A stretch of DNA of 64,000 nt, from contig MWOY01000126.1 in assembly GCA_002026015.1 (NCBI GenBank), positions 1 through 64,000 on the forward strand. Reading direction: 5' to 3'. Positions 46,723 to 57,373 of this stretch are shown one piece after another. Position numbers and translations under genes: made by a program. The notes below the pieces were generated by a model. It made no database searches, had not been told where the DNA came from, and was given only the letters and a program-made list of their open reading frames with translations. This DNA is from Prochlorococcus sp. HOT208_60m_808G21 (lineage in GTDB: Bacteria > Cyanobacteriota > Cyanobacteriia > PCC-6307 > Cyanobiaceae). Position 1 is the first letter of the stretch; each line of letters opens with the position of its first letter.

Positions 46723-47979
46723 ATGAGTATTAAAAGAATTTTTCATGACCCAATTCATAAAGAAATAGTATTTGATGCAGGAAAGCCAGAAGAATTAATG
46801 ATTATGGAATTAATTGATACAGTTGCTTTTCAAAGATTAAGAAGAATAAAACAACTTGGAGCGGCATCTTTACTTTTTCATGGTGCAGAGTCGAGTAGAT
46901 TTACGCACTCAATTGGTGTTTTTTGTATAGCTAGAAAAATTTATAAGAGATTAATTGAAAGTAAATCTTCATTTTGTGAAAATAAATTTGTTCTATATGG
47001 AGCGGCTTTACTACATGATTTAGGTCATGGACCTTTAAGTCATACCAGTGAAACAATATTCAATCATAATCACGAACAATGGTCAGAAAAATTAGTTAGA
47101 AATTATTCTCCAATAAATACAATTCTCAAAAAGTACGACAACGAATTACCAAGAAAAATTAGTGAATTATTTCAGTCAAAGCAACTATTCTCACAACCTT
47201 TAAAAACATTAATTAGCAGTGAGATAGATTGCGATCGTCTCGATTATCTTTTACGTGATAGTTACAATACCGGCACTAACTATGGCTTGGTTGATTTAGA
47301 AAGAATTATTTCAGCTCTTACTTTTTCGCCAGATGGAAATATCGGAATCAAACCAAAAGGAGTTATCGCTATTGAACATTTCCTCGTATTAAGAAACTTG
47401 ATGTATAGAACAATCTATAATCACAGAATAAACGAAATATCAACATGGATTCTGGAAAAAATAATTTATACAATAAAAAATAATTTTGAAAAGAAAATTT
47501 TCATAGATAATTCTCTACATAAATGGATATTTTCCCCAGAAAACGTTGATTTTGATGATTTCATAAAAAATGATGATGTAACTTTTTACTATCATTTGAT
47601 GAGATGGAAAGATGAATCTTTTGAGCCACTCTCTACACTATGCAAAATGTTTATTGACAGAGATTTGTTAAAAGCATCCGATATAAGTTTTTTAAGTAAA
47701 ATAAATAGACTAAAAATCCTTGCCTTTGCTAGAAAATTATGTGAAAAAAATGGTTACAATTCAGAAATTTTTTGTGGAATTAAGGAAAGGTCTTTTAAAG
47801 GTTTTGAATCTAACAATGCACTTAAAATATGGGACGGCACTTTTCAAAGCTCATTAGAAAGTAGTTCTGCATTAATAAAAACTTTAATGAGATCTGTGGA
47901 AAGTTCTTTGATTATTTATCCCGGTATGATCAAAACTGAAATTAAAAATGAAATTTCATTATTAAAAAATAATTCCTAG
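46723..47979 (+). CDS. HD-domain phosphohydrolase (dGTPase-like)
   Basis: The 418-residue protein has a metal-binding HD signature (LLHDLGHGPLSHTSE, H98-D99) and an upstream QRLRRIKQLGAASLLFHGAE. A later DCDRLDYLLRDSYNTGTNYG supplies the last ligands. Related enzymes hydrolyse dNTPs. A TTG at 46699 would add eight residues, but the ATG before SIKRIFHDPIH is preferred. The minC gene follows 12 bp later on the same strand. Confidence 0.9.
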   Translation: MSIKRIFHDPIHKEIVFDAGKPEELMIMELIDTVAFQRLRRIKQLGAASLLFHGAESSRFTHSIGVFCIARKIYKRLIESKSSFCENKFVLYGAALLHDLGHGPLSHTSETIFNHNHEQWSEKLVRNYSPINTILKKYDNELPRKISELFQSKQLFSQPLKTLISSEIDCDRLDYLLRDSYNTGTNYGLVDLERIISALTFSPDGNIGIKPKGVIAIEHFLVLRNLMYRTIYNHRINEISTWILEKIIYTIKNNFEKKIFIDNSLHKWIFSPENVDFDDFIKNDDVTFYYHLMRWKDESFEPLSTLCKMFIDRDLLKASDISFLSKINRLKILAFARKLCEKNGYNSEIFCGIKERSFKGFESNNALKIWDGTFQSSLESSSALIKTLMRSVESSLIIYPGMIKTEIKNEISLLKNNS

Positions 47980-47991
47980 ATTTAATTTCCC

Positions 47992-48654
47992 ATGGAAATC
48001 ATTTTAAGTAGCACTAAAGGTAAATATTTAGAAATTTGTTCTATGTTTGATTTAGATAATATCCATGAAACTTTCAAACAGTTTTCTTCCATAAAGGAAC
48101 CACTGGAAGCAAAAATTTTCGCAATCAATGAGTCAATAAGTTCTCATCAATTATCAAAATTAAAAAATCATCTTGACAAAATTAACATTAACTCTTTAGT
48201 TATATACTCCAATAATAGAGATACGATATTAAGTGGAAAGTCTTTAAAAATAGATTCAACTTTTTATAAAGAGCGAGAGATTAAAAATAAGCTACTTTTA
48301 TTTAAGTCAAAAGACAAAGACGATGTTCTTTACAAAGGTACAGTTCGATCGGGAGACAGAATATCTTCAAATGGCAACCTATGCATTATTGGAGACGTTA
48401 ATCCAGGGGCAATAGTTTCCGCAAAAAAAAACATATACGTTTGGGGCAAATTACTAGGGATCGCATTCGCCGGAAAAACTGGAAATAAAAATGCCTCTAT
48501 TGCATCACTTTACTTAAAGCCTTTACAATTACGAATTGCAGATGTAATAGCTATTGGACCAAAGGATAAGCCCAACAATTATTACCCAGAAATTGCGGTC
48601 TTAGATAAACAAACGATAATAATCAAACCACACTTAATCGAAAATAAAAATTAA
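47992..48654 (+). CDS. minC: Septum-site determining protein MinC
   Basis: The 220-residue inhibitor of FtsZ polymerisation has a C-terminal beta-helix (VLYKGTVRSGDRISSNGNLC, GDVNPGAIVSAKKNIYVWGK) that binds MinD and an N-terminal domain that acts on FtsZ. It is 111 bp before minD in the usual cyanobacterial minCDE order. The N-terminal half is less conserved than the C-terminal beta-helix. Confidence 0.95.
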   Translation: MEIILSSTKGKYLEICSMFDLDNIHETFKQFSSIKEPLEAKIFAINESISSHQLSKLKNHLDKININSLVIYSNNRDTILSGKSLKIDSTFYKEREIKNKLLLFKSKDKDDVLYKGTVRSGDRISSNGNLCIIGDVNPGAIVSAKKNIYVWGKLLGIAFAGKTGNKNASIASLYLKPLQLRIADVIAIGPKDKPNNYYPEIAVLDKQTIIIKPHLIENKN

Positions 48655-48765
48655 TCAATGATTTGCAATAAATTAATTCAAACTTGATAAATTTAAGAAT
48701 TACTTAATCTTTAAAATATTTAACTTTCTGCAAGTGGCTTTATTATTTGGAAAATCCTTAAAAAC

Positions 48766-49581
48766 GTGGGGAAAAATACTCGCACAATATTAATTTGTTC
48801 AGGTAAAGGAGGAGTTGGTAAAACCACTTTAACTGCAAACCTAGGCATAGCACTTGCCAATAGCGGAGCAACAACTGCTGTATTAGATGCCGATTTTGGC
48901 TTAAGAAATTTAGATCTTCTTCTAGGATTAGAAAATCGCATCATCTATACGGCTCAAGATGTTCTAGACAAGAATTGTCGTCTTGACCAAGCATTGGTTA
49001 GACATAAAAAGGAACCTAATCTTGCTCTTTTACCTGCTGGAGATCCAAGGATGTTGGATTGGATGAAGCCCGAAGATATGAAAAAAATTAGTGAGCTCCT
49101 TAGTGAGAAATTTGATTTTGTCTTAGTAGATTGTCCTGCTGGTGTAGAAGATGGCTTTAAAAATGCTCTTGCAGCGTGCAAAGAAGCTATCGTTGTTACT
49201 AACCCAGAATTATCCGCAGTGCGGGATGCAGATAGAGTAATTGGGATTCTTAATACTTCAGATATTGAGCCTATACAACTTGTGATCAATAGAGTTCGCC
49301 CTAACATGATGGCTAGTCAAGAAATGTTATCTATCGAAGATGTTCAAGGGATCCTTTCTTTGCCTTTATTAGGTATTGTTTTAGAAGATGAACAGGTAAT
49401 AATTAGTACAAATAGAGGAGAGCCACTGACACTTTCAGATGGTAGATCTCCTGCAAAAAAATGTTATCTGAATGTTTCTCAAAGACTTACAAATAAAGAT
49501 GTACCAATTATCGATCCCAAAAAAGAAGGTAAAAGTCTTAAAGATAAATTCATGAGATTAATGCAAACAAAGGTTTTTTAA
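48766..49581 (+). CDS. minD: Septum-site determining ATPase MinD
   Basis: The 271-residue membrane-associated ATPase has the deviant Walker A GKGGVGKT (residues 13-20), [12 protein letters not shown], and the C-terminal amphipathic end ([12 protein letters not shown]) that attaches to the membrane. The start is GTG. minE begins one base after the stop codon, so the two are tightly coupled. Confidence 0.97.
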   Translation: MGKNTRTILICSGKGGVGKTTLTANLGIALANSGATTAVLDADFGLRNLDLLLGLENRIIYTAQDVLDKNCRLDQALVRHKKEPNLALLPAGDPRMLDWMKPEDMKKISELLSEKFDFVLVDCPAGVEDGFKNALAACKEAIVVTNPELSAVRDADRVIGILNTSDIEPIQLVINRVRPNMMASQEMLSIEDVQGILSLPLLGIVLEDEQVIISTNRGEPLTLSDGRSPAKKCYLNVSQRLTNKDVPIIDPKKEGKSLKDKFMRLMQTKVF

Positions 49582-49582
49582 A

Positions 49583-49918
49583 ATGATGACTCTCAGAGAT
49601 CTTATAAATAAATTACTAGGCAGAGAAACGTCTAGTGCAAATACAGCTAGAGAAAGATTACAACTTGTACTTGCTCATGACAGAGTTGATATGAGTTCCT
49701 TAACAACTGATCTTTTAGATAAAATGAGGAAAGAAATACTCGATGTTGTTGCTAAATATGTTGAGATTGACTTTGAAGAAGTGGCAGTAAGTTTAGAGAC
49801 GGAAGACAGAATGACTGCTCTAGTAGCAAATTTACCAATCAAAAGAACTATTTCAGGAGAATTAAAGTTTAAAAAAGACGATAAGAATGATAAAACTCAA
49901 AAAGATGCCAAAAAGTAA
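49583..49918 (+). CDS. minE: Cell-division topological specificity factor MinE
   Basis: The 111-residue protein has an N-terminal MinD-binding part ([20 protein letters not shown]) and a C-terminal dimerisation domain. Its second codon is also ATG, so the start may be 49583 or 49586. The C-terminal tail is unusually Lys/Asp-rich ([15 protein letters not shown]). It drives MinCD oscillation. Confidence 0.96.
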   Translation: MMTLRDLINKLLGRETSSANTARERLQLVLAHDRVDMSSLTTDLLDKMRKEILDVVAKYVEIDFEEVAVSLETEDRMTALVANLPIKRTISGELKFKKDDKNDKTQKDAKK

Positions 49919-49983
49919 TAAATTTTAAAAACCCCAAAAAAAATACTAAGATTGAACGTCCTTAACTGTAAGATAGTGTTTAT

Positions 49984-50055
49984 GCCGGCTTAGCTCAGTG
50001 GTAGAGCAGCGCTTTTGTAAAGCGAAGGTCATCAGTTCAAATCTGTTAGCCGGCA
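49984..50055 (+). tRNA. tRNA-Thr(TGT)
   Basis: A complete 72-nt cloverleaf: GCCGGCTTAGCTCAGTGG, anticodon loop TTTGTAA (anticodon TGT), T-loop AGTTCAAATCT, and a 3' end matching the acceptor (AGCCGGCA). The minus-strand membrane-protein gene ends 3 bp beyond it. Confidence 0.97.
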
Positions 50056-50057
50056 TT

Positions 50058-50234
50058 TTAATTTATTTCATTCTGTTCAATATTCTTTGCTGAAAATAAA
50101 AAGATCAAACCTAAGAGAGCAGCAATAGGAAACAATCTTATTTCGAGAACGTACTCAAAAAAAGATGCAAGGGGTTCAAATATCCAATAAGTAAAGAATT
50201 GAATTAATAAAACAAAAAATAATAAAAAAACCAT
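50058..50234 (-). CDS. 58-residue two-helix membrane protein
   Basis: ATG at 50234 gives MVFLLFFVLLIQFFTYWIFE, a short polar loop and a second helix (LFPIAALLGLIFLFSAKNI). The ATG lies 2 bp beyond the tsaC stop, so it is part of the psbM-prmC-tsaC transcript. Function is unknown. It is adjacent to but not overlapping tRNA-Thr. Confidence 0.62.
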   Translation of the reverse strand: MVFLLFFVLLIQFFTYWIFEPLASFFEYVLEIRLFPIAALLGLIFLFSAKNIEQNEIN

Positions 50235-50236
50235 TA

Positions 50237-50815
50237 CTACAATTCCCTCACTAATACTTCTCCTTCTCTAATCAACCTCCAATTTCCACGTTTTTCCCAA
50301 TATATAATAGTACTAGCTTTTCCACTACTTTTTTCCCAGGGTATAGGGCCCAATATTTTTAAATAAGGAAAGTCTAGAGCAATACCTTCAGCAGTAATTG
50401 ATCCTTTAAAACCTGAAATATTCGCACTTGAAGTTAACAATGGGCCAGTTTCTCTCAAAAGAGATTGTGCGATATTTGAATTTGGAATTCTCAACCCAAT
50501 AGTCAGATCATTGCTGGTGAGGTTTGCGGTCTGCTTTGCTGAAGCAGGAATAACAATTGTCAGAGCTCCAGGCCAATATTTTGAGGCTAAATTTTCGTAA
50601 TCTTCTTTAGCTGATTCGTGAACATAATCAATTAAATGTTTATGTTCTGATCCCATAAGAATTAAGGGTTTGTTTCTATCTCTTTTTTTAAACTCATAAA
50701 TAATATTGGGGAATTTTGGTAAGCATCCAATTGCAGGTAAAGTATCTGTTGGGAAAATTATAGGCAAACCACTTTTAAGAGTCTTCAAGGCAGTTTTGCA
50801 GTTTACTAAATTCAT
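50237..50815 (-). CDS. tsaC: Threonylcarbamoyl-AMP synthase (Sua5/YrdC)
   Basis: The 192-residue enzyme makes threonylcarbamoyl-AMP for the t6A37 tRNA modification. Motifs are the N-terminal LPIIFPTDTLPAIGCLP, FKKRDRNKPLILMG, and YWPGALTIVIPA with SANISG. It lies 23 bp after prmC on the same strand. Confidence 0.93.
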   Translation of the reverse strand: MNLVNCKTALKTLKSGLPIIFPTDTLPAIGCLPKFPNIIYEFKKRDRNKPLILMGSEHKHLIDYVHESAKEDYENLASKYWPGALTIVIPASAKQTANLTSNDLTIGLRIPNSNIAQSLLRETGPLLTSSANISGFKGSITAEGIALDFPYLKILGPIPWEKSSGKASTIIYWEKRGNWRLIREGEVLVREL

Positions 50816-50838
50816 TTAAATTATGAACTTATAATAAT

Positions 50839-51708
50839 TTATTTATATCTTCCAATTGTAAACCTACCAATACCTGAAAGATCTTTCACAATCTCAATTG
50901 ATGAAAATTTATTTTTAATAAATAGTTGTTTTACTTTTTCACTTTGATCAAAATGATTCTCTAAAATTAGCCAACCGTTCTCTTTTAAATATAATGGTGC
51001 TTTTTCTATTATTTCTCTAATATGTTTTAAACCATCTTCGCCACCTAATAAAGCGACTTTAGGTTCGAAATTCTTAACTTCTTTGGGTAATTTTTCATAA
51101 GTATCTCTGGGAATATATGGCGGGTTTGAAATAGCGAGGTCTAATTTTCCTTTAAAACTTTCAAGAGGTGACCACCAATTTCCACAATAAAATTTCAAAT
51201 TTGATTGTTTAGAAGAATTTATAAAATTTTTATTGGCTATTTCTAATGCGTCTTGTTCTATGTCAGTTGCTAATCCGTTACTCAATGGATAAGCCAATGC
51301 CAAAGCAATACTAATTGCACCTGATCCAGTTCCTAATTCAGCAAAAAATAATTTTTCTGATTTCTTTCGAAATATATTAAAGACGATATCAACTATGAGC
51401 TCTGTTTCTGGTCTTGGAATGAGTACTTTGTTTGTAACTATTAATTTTAAGTCTCTCCAAAAAGTTATTCCACAAAGATATTGTATCGGGCAAGACCTTA
51501 GTAAATGATCCTCCCAAACGGACTCTAAAAATTCTAAATTTTTTTTTAGGTGTAATTTCCCCTTAGGATTTATACATTTCAAGTTTAGATCACTAGTCGA
51601 TATACCCCCTATACAATCAAGTAAAACAGCAAAAGATAATTTGTCGCCGCCTTTAGAAAGTTGCTTTTTTTTCCAAAATAAAAATTCTTCTACAGAAATG
51701 CAGAGCAT
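50839..51708 (-). CDS. prmC: Release-factor glutamine methyltransferase
   Basis: The 289-residue enzyme methylates the GGQ glutamine of peptide release factors using SAM. It has a helical N-terminal domain, the SAM motif LGTGSGAISIALALAYP and the NPPY catalytic motif in LAISNPPYIPRDTYE. psbM lies 11 bp upstream, and tsaC follows, so translation-quality genes share a transcript with a photosystem subunit gene. Confidence 0.95.
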   Translation of the reverse strand: MLCISVEEFLFWKKKQLSKGGDKLSFAVLLDCIGGISTSDLNLKCINPKGKLHLKKNLEFLESVWEDHLLRSCPIQYLCGITFWRDLKLIVTNKVLIPRPETELIVDIVFNIFRKKSEKLFFAELGTGSGAISIALALAYPLSNGLATDIEQDALEIANKNFINSSKQSNLKFYCGNWWSPLESFKGKLDLAISNPPYIPRDTYEKLPKEVKNFEPKVALLGGEDGLKHIREIIEKAPLYLKENGWLILENHFDQSEKVKQLFIKNKFSSIEIVKDLSGIGRFTIGRYK

Positions 51709-51719
51709 TTATAAAAGCA

Positions 51720-51872
51720 TTAACGTTTTGGCCCAAGCCTACCTTTACTAGAGTCAGAGTAGAAGCTTGATTTTTCACCATCTTGTGTAGAAATAAATAA
51801 ACCTATTAGGAATATTGTTGGCACCCCTACAAATAAAAGGCTAGCTACAAATCCAAAGTTAGTTGTTTCCAT
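51720..51872 (-). CDS. psbM: Photosystem II reaction centre protein M
   Basis: The 50-residue protein starts METTNFGFVASLLFVGVPTI with one membrane helix, then a longer-than-usual C-terminal extension (GEKSSFYSDSSKGRLGPKR) as in Prochlorococcus. PsbM stabilises the PSII dimer. It is on the minus strand and is followed 11 bp later by prmC. Confidence 0.93.
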   Translation of the reverse strand: METTNFGFVASLLFVGVPTIFLIGLFISTQDGEKSSFYSDSSKGRLGPKR

Positions 51873-51976
51873 TTAATTGGTAGTTCTATATAAGGTATTA
51901 AGACTATAGACATATAACTTGGAATAAAGTGGAAAAATAAACAAATTTTATAAACTGATTAACAGTATTAAACAAT

Positions 51977-52339
51977 TTATCGCGGTAATTTTTTATTTTC
52001 ACTAATTTTTTTTAGTTCTTCCAAATTTGAAGGCGGAGATTGTGGTTTTGTTAAAATTACGGCAGATGATTTTATCAATGTTTGACATGCAAGGCGCCAA
52101 TTTTCTGGTCTATTTTTAAGTTTTTCTTCTTCAACAGATGTAAGAGGACTCAAAGAATTTTTATTTCCACCTTCAACTGAAATAAAACAAGTACTGCATT
52201 GTCCCGCTCCTCCACAATTTCCTAAAATACCTTTTAATCCATAAAGCTGTAAATTCTCTTTCATTACAAGTTCCCTTAAATTTTCACCCGGATTACATTG
52301 GACTTCTAAATCCTCACGAATAAATCTGATAGTTGCCAT
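51977..52339 (-). CDS. 2Fe-2S ferredoxin-like protein
   Basis: The 120-residue protein has the plant-type cluster loop CxxxxxxCxxC in GNCGGAGQCSTCFISVEG and a further Cys in ACQTLIKS. This gives four Cys with the normal spacing pattern. The C-terminus is longer than in the main photosynthetic ferredoxin (KNKLPR-type basic tail). It probably carries single electrons to a specific partner. It is divergent from psbB. Confidence 0.85.
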   Translation of the reverse strand: MATIRFIREDLEVQCNPGENLRELVMKENLQLYGLKGILGNCGGAGQCSTCFISVEGGNKNSLSPLTSVEEEKLKNRPENWRLACQTLIKSSAVILTKPQSPPSNLEELKKISENKKLPR

Positions 52340-52561
52340 TTTTTTAGTTATTTTTCTTATTTTGGCGTTTTACTTTGAGAATTGTGACCAAAATATTAAC
52401 AGTTTTTAGCCAAAAATTCCTTATAAATCAAGTCATGCTAATTGATTTACCCAATTTTTGCAAGAAAATAAATTTATTTACAAAAATCCCTCAAAGACTA
52501 AAAAACCCTTACTATCGTGATGTTTAGCTGTTCATACAGCATAGTTACTAGAAATTAACCG

Positions 52562-54085
52562 ATGGGATTGCCTTGGTATCGAGTTCACACAGTAGTTATT
52601 AATGACCCAGGTCGACTACTCGCTGTGCATCTTATGCATACTGCATTATTAGCCGGCTGGGCCGGTTCAATGGCTCTTTATGAATTAGCCATTTTTGATC
52701 CTTCTGATGCCGTTCTCAATCCAATGTGGAGACAGGGGATGTACGTAATGCCTTTTATGGCAAGACTAGGTATCACAAGTAGTTGGAACGGATGGGATAT
52801 TACAGGTGCTACTGGAGTTGATCCTGGATTCTGGAGTTTCGAAGGGGTTGCAGCAGCTCACATAGTATTTAGTGGTTTACTTATGTTGGCCTCTATTTGG
52901 CACTGGACTTACTGGGACTTAGATTTATGGGAAGATTCAAGAACTGGTGAGCCTGCTCTTGATTTACCAAGAATTTTCGGGATTCACCTTCTTTTAGCCG
53001 GACTTACTTGTTTTGGTTTTGGAGCTTTTCATTGCGCAAATGTTGGTATTTGGGTTTCTGACCCTTATGGCTTAACTGGTCATGTAGAACCTGTAGCTCC
53101 TTCCTGGGGAGTAGAAGGATTTAATCCCTTTAATCCGGGAGGTATTGTAGCGAATCATATTGCGGCAGGACTTATGGGTATTATTGGAGGTATTTTTCAC
53201 ATCACCAATAGACCTGGAGAAAGACTTTATAGAGCACTAAAACTTGGAAGTCTTGAGGGAGTCTTAGCTAGTGCTTTAGCCGCAGTATTATTTGTATCTT
53301 TCGTTGTTTCCGGAACGATGTGGTACGGTTCAGCAACAACCCCAGTCGAGCTTTTTGGTCCTACCAGATATCAATGGGATTCAGGCTATTTCAAAACTGA
53401 AATTAATAGAAGAGTACAAGCAGCTATTGATAATGGTGCCACTAAATCAGAAGCATATGCATCGATTCCAGAAAAACTAGCCTTCTACGATTATGTTGGG
53501 AATAGTCCAGCGAAAGGAGGACTTTTTAGAGTTGGAGCTCTTGTAAATGGTGATGGATTACCAACTGGTTGGCAAGGTCACATTGCTTTTCAAGACAAGG
53601 AAGGTAACGAATTAGAAGTTAGAAGAATTCCTAATTTCTTTGAAAACTTCCCTGTCATTCTTGAAGACAAAGAAGGTAATGTAAGGGCAGATATTCCATT
53701 TAGAAGAGCTGAAGCAAAGTATTCATTTGAACAGACTGGTATCACTGCAACTATCTATGGAGGAGACCTAGATGGACAAACATTTACAGATCCTGCAGTA
53801 GTTAAAAGATTAGCTAGAAAGGCTCAACTTGGAGAAGCCTTCAAGTTTGACAGAGAGACATATAAATCTGACGGTGTATTCCGAAGCTCACCAAGAGCAT
53901 GGTTTACATATGCACATCTATGTTTCGGATTGCTATTCCTGTTTGGCCACTGGTGGCACGCTTCAAGAACTCTTTACAGAAATTCCTTTGCTGGTATTGA
54001 TGCTGAGATTGGAGACCAAGTTGAATTTGGTTTATTCAAGAAACTTGGTGACGAAACCACAAGAAGAATCCCAGGAAGGGTTTAA
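52562..54085 (+). CDS. psbB: Photosystem II CP47 chlorophyll apoprotein
   Basis: The 507-residue protein has six membrane helices and the large lumenal loop between helices 5 and 6 (residues about 260-450). The start [20 protein letters not shown] and the end with the chlorophyll-binding histidines ([20 protein letters not shown]) are typical. It is the inner antenna of PSII. psbT follows 23 bp later. Confidence 0.99.
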   Translation: MGLPWYRVHTVVINDPGRLLAVHLMHTALLAGWAGSMALYELAIFDPSDAVLNPMWRQGMYVMPFMARLGITSSWNGWDITGATGVDPGFWSFEGVAAAHIVFSGLLMLASIWHWTYWDLDLWEDSRTGEPALDLPRIFGIHLLLAGLTCFGFGAFHCANVGIWVSDPYGLTGHVEPVAPSWGVEGFNPFNPGGIVANHIAAGLMGIIGGIFHITNRPGERLYRALKLGSLEGVLASALAAVLFVSFVVSGTMWYGSATTPVELFGPTRYQWDSGYFKTEINRRVQAAIDNGATKSEAYASIPEKLAFYDYVGNSPAKGGLFRVGALVNGDGLPTGWQGHIAFQDKEGNELEVRRIPNFFENFPVILEDKEGNVRADIPFRRAEAKYSFEQTGITATIYGGDLDGQTFTDPAVVKRLARKAQLGEAFKFDRETYKSDGVFRSSPRAWFTYAHLCFGLLFLFGHWWHASRTLYRNSFAGIDAEIGDQVEFGLFKKLGDETTRRIPGRV

Positions 54086-54108
54086 ACTAAACTTATTTAC
54101 TTAATCTT

Positions 54109-54207
54109 ATGGAAGCTTTTGCTTACGTTCTTATTCTAACTCTCGCAGTTGTTACCTTATTCTTTGCTGTCGCCTTTAGAGACCCCCCTAAATTCGATAG
54201 AAAATGA
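54109..54207 (+). CDS. psbT: Photosystem II protein T
   Basis: The 32-residue subunit ([20 protein letters not shown], ending PPKFDRK) has one helix and is too short for automatic frames. It follows psbB directly and precedes a strong terminator, so psbB-psbT is one transcript. Confidence 0.96.
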   Translation: MEAFAYVLILTLAVVTLFFAVAFRDPPKFDRK

Positions 54208-54211
54208 ATTC

Positions 54212-54245
54212 AGTAAAAAACCTCTTTAACAAGAGGTTTTTTACT
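54212..54245 (+). terminator. Strong hairpin terminator after psbT
   Basis: AGTAAAAAACCTCTT, the loop TAAC and AAGAGGTTTTTTACT form a 15-bp perfect stem with a T run inside its descending arm, 4 bp after the psbT stop. Confidence 0.85.
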
Positions 54246-54302
54246 TTTCATAATTAAAATATTACCCTACTATTAGAGTTGTAGTGCAGCTTATTTCACC
54301 AC

Positions 54303-54782
54303 ATGCAGTGTCCAACTTGTCAAAACACAGATAGTAGAGTTTTGGAATCAAGATCTGCTGATAGTGGTAAAAGTGTTCGAAGAAGAAGAGAGTGCTTAAA
54401 TTGCAGCTTTAGATTTACAACTTATGAAAGAGTAGAAACAATGCCAGTTTCAGTAATAAAGAAAGACGGTGGCAGAGAATTATTTGATAAACAAAAATTA
54501 TTTACTGGAATATCAAGGGCATGCGAAAAAACTAACTTCAGTAGTGAGGCAATTATTAATTTCGTAGATGGAATTGAATCACAAATCGTTCAAGACTCTA
54601 ATAAAGATATTAAATCTTCACAAATCGGAGAGTTAATACTTAAAAATCTTAGGAAAGAAAACGAAGTCGCCTATATAAGATACGCCTCAGTTTACAGAAA
54701 ATTTAATGGGGTAAAAGATTTTATTTCAACTCTTGAATCTCTAAAGGGAAGTTCAAAAAACCAATTAGCTTCAATATCATAA
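54303..54782 (+). CDS. nrdR: Transcriptional repressor NrdR
   Basis: The 159-residue regulator of ribonucleotide reductase genes has an N-terminal zinc ribbon ([14 protein letters not shown], then [15 protein letters not shown]) and an ATP-cone domain ([16 protein letters not shown]). It senses (d)ATP to repress nrd genes. rpsA follows 108 bp later. Confidence 0.96.
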   Translation: MQCPTCQNTDSRVLESRSADSGKSVRRRRECLNCSFRFTTYERVETMPVSVIKKDGGRELFDKQKLFTGISRACEKTNFSSEAIINFVDGIESQIVQDSNKDIKSSQIGELILKNLRKENEVAYIRYASVYRKFNGVKDFISTLESLKGSSKNQLASIS

Positions 54783-54890
54783 AATTCAGCATCTTAAAGT
54801 GTAGAATACATAACACAAATGTTTTTGCTATTGGTTTGCAGGCTAATAGCATTCCTTTCTAACTACCTTAGGTAGTCTGCGATACAAAAA

Positions 54891-55982
54891 ATGAACGAAA
54901 ATTCTTCCCAAACCATTAAAGAACTTTCTGAGGATCAAGAAATTAAAAATTCGTCTGAGTTAGATAATGATTCAGCATCTCAAAATAAGGAAGATTTATC
55001 ATTCGAGAAGAGCGATATACCTTCAGCAGATTCTTCCTCTAGCAGAAAAAATACGGATTTTGACAACGTAGGATTCACACAAGAAGAATTTGCATCACTT
55101 TTGGGTAAGTATGACTATAATTTCAAGCCTGGCGATCTAGTTAAAGGTACCGTTTTTGCTTTAGAGCCCAAAGGGGCAATGATAGATATAGGAGCAAAAA
55201 CAGCTGCTTTTATGCCTGTTCAGGAGGTTTCGATAAATAGAGTTGAAGGACTTAATGATGTTTTACAACCTTCAGAAAGTAGAGAATTTTTCATAATGAG
55301 CGAAGAAAATGAAGATGGCCAATTAGCCCTCTCAATTAGAAGAATTGAATATCAAAGAGCATGGGAAAGGGTTAGACAACTCCAAAAAGAAGATGCAACT
55401 ATATATTCTGAAGTTTTCGCAACAAATAGAGGAGGAGCTCTTGTCAGGGTAGAAGGCTTAAGAGGTTTTATTCCAGGCTCTCATATAAGTGCTCGAAAAA
55501 TTAAAGATGACTTAGAAGGTGAATATTTGCCTTTAAAATTTCTTGAAGTTGATGAAGAGAGAAATAGATTAGTACTAAGCCATAGAAGAGCTTTGGTTGA
55601 GAAAAAAATGAACCGACTTGAGGTAGGCGAAGTTGTTGTTGGTTCTGTAAAAGGAATTAAACCTTATGGAGCCTTTATTGATATTGGTGGAGTTAGTGGT
55701 CTATTGCATATTTCTGAGATTAGTCATGAACATATTGAGACTCCTCATAATGTTTTAAATGTGAATGACCAAATGAAAGTTATGATAATTGACCTTGATT
55801 CGGAAAGGGGGCGAATTTCGTTATCTACTAAAGCACTTGAACCTGAACCAGGAGATATGCTAACTGACCCTCAAAAAGTTTTTAGCAAAGCTGAAGAAAT
55901 GGCTGCGAAATATAAACAAATGTTATTTGAACAAACTGACGATAACGCAGAGATCTCCGCAGCTTCAGCTGAAACAGTATAA
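54891..55982 (+). CDS. rpsA: 30S ribosomal protein S1
   Basis: The 363-residue protein has an acidic N-terminal extension (residues 1-70, rich in Ser, Glu and Asp) and three S1 RNA-binding domains. They are at about residues 80-145 (GDLVKGTVFALEPKGAMIDI), 160-225, and 240-310 (GEVVVGSVKGIKPYGAFIDI). Cyanobacterial S1 is shorter than the six-domain E. coli form, so this length is normal. Confidence 0.96.
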   Translation: MNENSSQTIKELSEDQEIKNSSELDNDSASQNKEDLSFEKSDIPSADSSSSRKNTDFDNVGFTQEEFASLLGKYDYNFKPGDLVKGTVFALEPKGAMIDIGAKTAAFMPVQEVSINRVEGLNDVLQPSESREFFIMSEENEDGQLALSIRRIEYQRAWERVRQLQKEDATIYSEVFATNRGGALVRVEGLRGFIPGSHISARKIKDDLEGEYLPLKFLEVDEERNRLVLSHRRALVEKKMNRLEVGEVVVGSVKGIKPYGAFIDIGGVSGLLHISEISHEHIETPHNVLNVNDQMKVMIIDLDSERGRISLSTKALEPEPGDMLTDPQKVFSKAEEMAAKYKQMLFEQTDDNAEISAASAETV

Positions 55983-56119
55983 CTTCACTTATTTATTTTG
56001 TGAACGAATATCTGCAATTAAGCCTCATTATTCTTGTACAAATATTTTTTAATTTACAATAATTGATTTGTAACGATAATTTAATTTAGGATATTCCCTA
56101 ATTCCAAAATTATTTGTAA

Positions 56120-57358
56120 ATGAGTGATTTTATTTTCACTTCAGAATCAGTAACTGAAGGTCATCCTGACAAGATATGTGATCAAATTAGTGACGCTGTT
56201 TTAGATGCTTTATTGACAGAAGATCCAGAAAGCAGAGTTGCATGCGAAACTGTTGTTAATACCGGTCTTTGCTTACTTACTGGAGAAATAACTTCAAAAG
56301 CAAAAGTCGATTATATAAAACTTGTTAGAAATGTAATTAAAGAAATTGGATATGAAGGCTATAGAGCAGGTGGTTTTGATGCAAATAGTTGTGCAGTTTT
56401 AGTAGCACTTGACGAGCAATCACCAGATATTTCTCAAGGAGTAAACGAAGCAGATGATGTTAACGATGATTTGGAAGATAATACAGGAGCTGGCGACCAA
56501 GGCATAATGTTCGGCTACGCCTGCGATGAGACCCCTGAATTAATGCCCTTACCGATTAGCTTAGCTCATAGATTAGCCATTCAACTTGCTAAGGTGAGGC
56601 ATGAAAACGTTCTTAATTATCTACTCCCTGATGGTAAAACTCAAGTAAGCATTGATTACGAAAAAGGTTTACCAGTCTCTATTAATACAATCTTAATTTC
56701 AACTCAACATAATCCTGAGATAGATGGAATAACGAATGAAGAAGAAATTCGTCAAAGAATAAAAGAAGATTTATGGAAGCATGTTGTAATTCCTGCCACT
56801 GAAGATTTAAAAATCAAACCAAGCATTAGCCAAACAAGATTTCTAGTAAACCCCACGGGAAAATTTGTCGTAGGGGGGCCCCAAGGAGATGCGGGGCTAA
56901 CTGGCAGAAAAATTATTGTAGATACTTATGGTGGATATGCAAGACACGGAGGAGGGGCATTTTCTGGTAAAGATCCCACAAAAGTAGATAGATCAGCTGC
57001 TTATGCAGCACGTTATGTAGCTAAAAGCATAGTTAAGGCGAAATTGGCAAAAAAAGCAGAAGTACAGTTAAGTTATGCAATTGGAGTAGCGAAACCAATT
57101 TCCATTCTCGTGGAAACTTTTGATACAGGTGTTATTTCACAAGCTAATTTGACTGAGCTAATTAAAGAGCACTTTGATTTAAGACCCGCAGCAATAATAA
57201 AAGAATTTAACTTAAGAAATCTACCCAAAAAAATGGGAGGCAAATTTTTTAGAAAGACTGCATCCTATGGACATTTTGGCAGAAGAGATCTTGAGCTTCC
57301 ATGGGAAAATGTAGAAGAAAAAGCAGCCCAATTAGCAGAGGCTTCCAAGATTTTTTAA
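56120..57358 (+). CDS. metK: S-adenosylmethionine synthase
   Basis: The 412-residue enzyme makes SAM from methionine and ATP. The opening [20 protein letters not shown], the [12 protein letters not shown] motif and the [20 protein letters not shown] segment are all present. The length is normal. The kinase gene follows 15 bp after the stop. Confidence 0.98.
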   Translation: MSDFIFTSESVTEGHPDKICDQISDAVLDALLTEDPESRVACETVVNTGLCLLTGEITSKAKVDYIKLVRNVIKEIGYEGYRAGGFDANSCAVLVALDEQSPDISQGVNEADDVNDDLEDNTGAGDQGIMFGYACDETPELMPLPISLAHRLAIQLAKVRHENVLNYLLPDGKTQVSIDYEKGLPVSINTILISTQHNPEIDGITNEEEIRQRIKEDLWKHVVIPATEDLKIKPSISQTRFLVNPTGKFVVGGPQGDAGLTGRKIIVDTYGGYARHGGGAFSGKDPTKVDRSAAYAARYVAKSIVKAKLAKKAEVQLSYAIGVAKPISILVETFDTGVISQANLTELIKEHFDLRPAAIIKEFNLRNLPKKMGGKFFRKTASYGHFGRRDLELPWENVEEKAAQLAEASKIF

Positions 57359-57373
57359 TAAAATATTTTTTCT

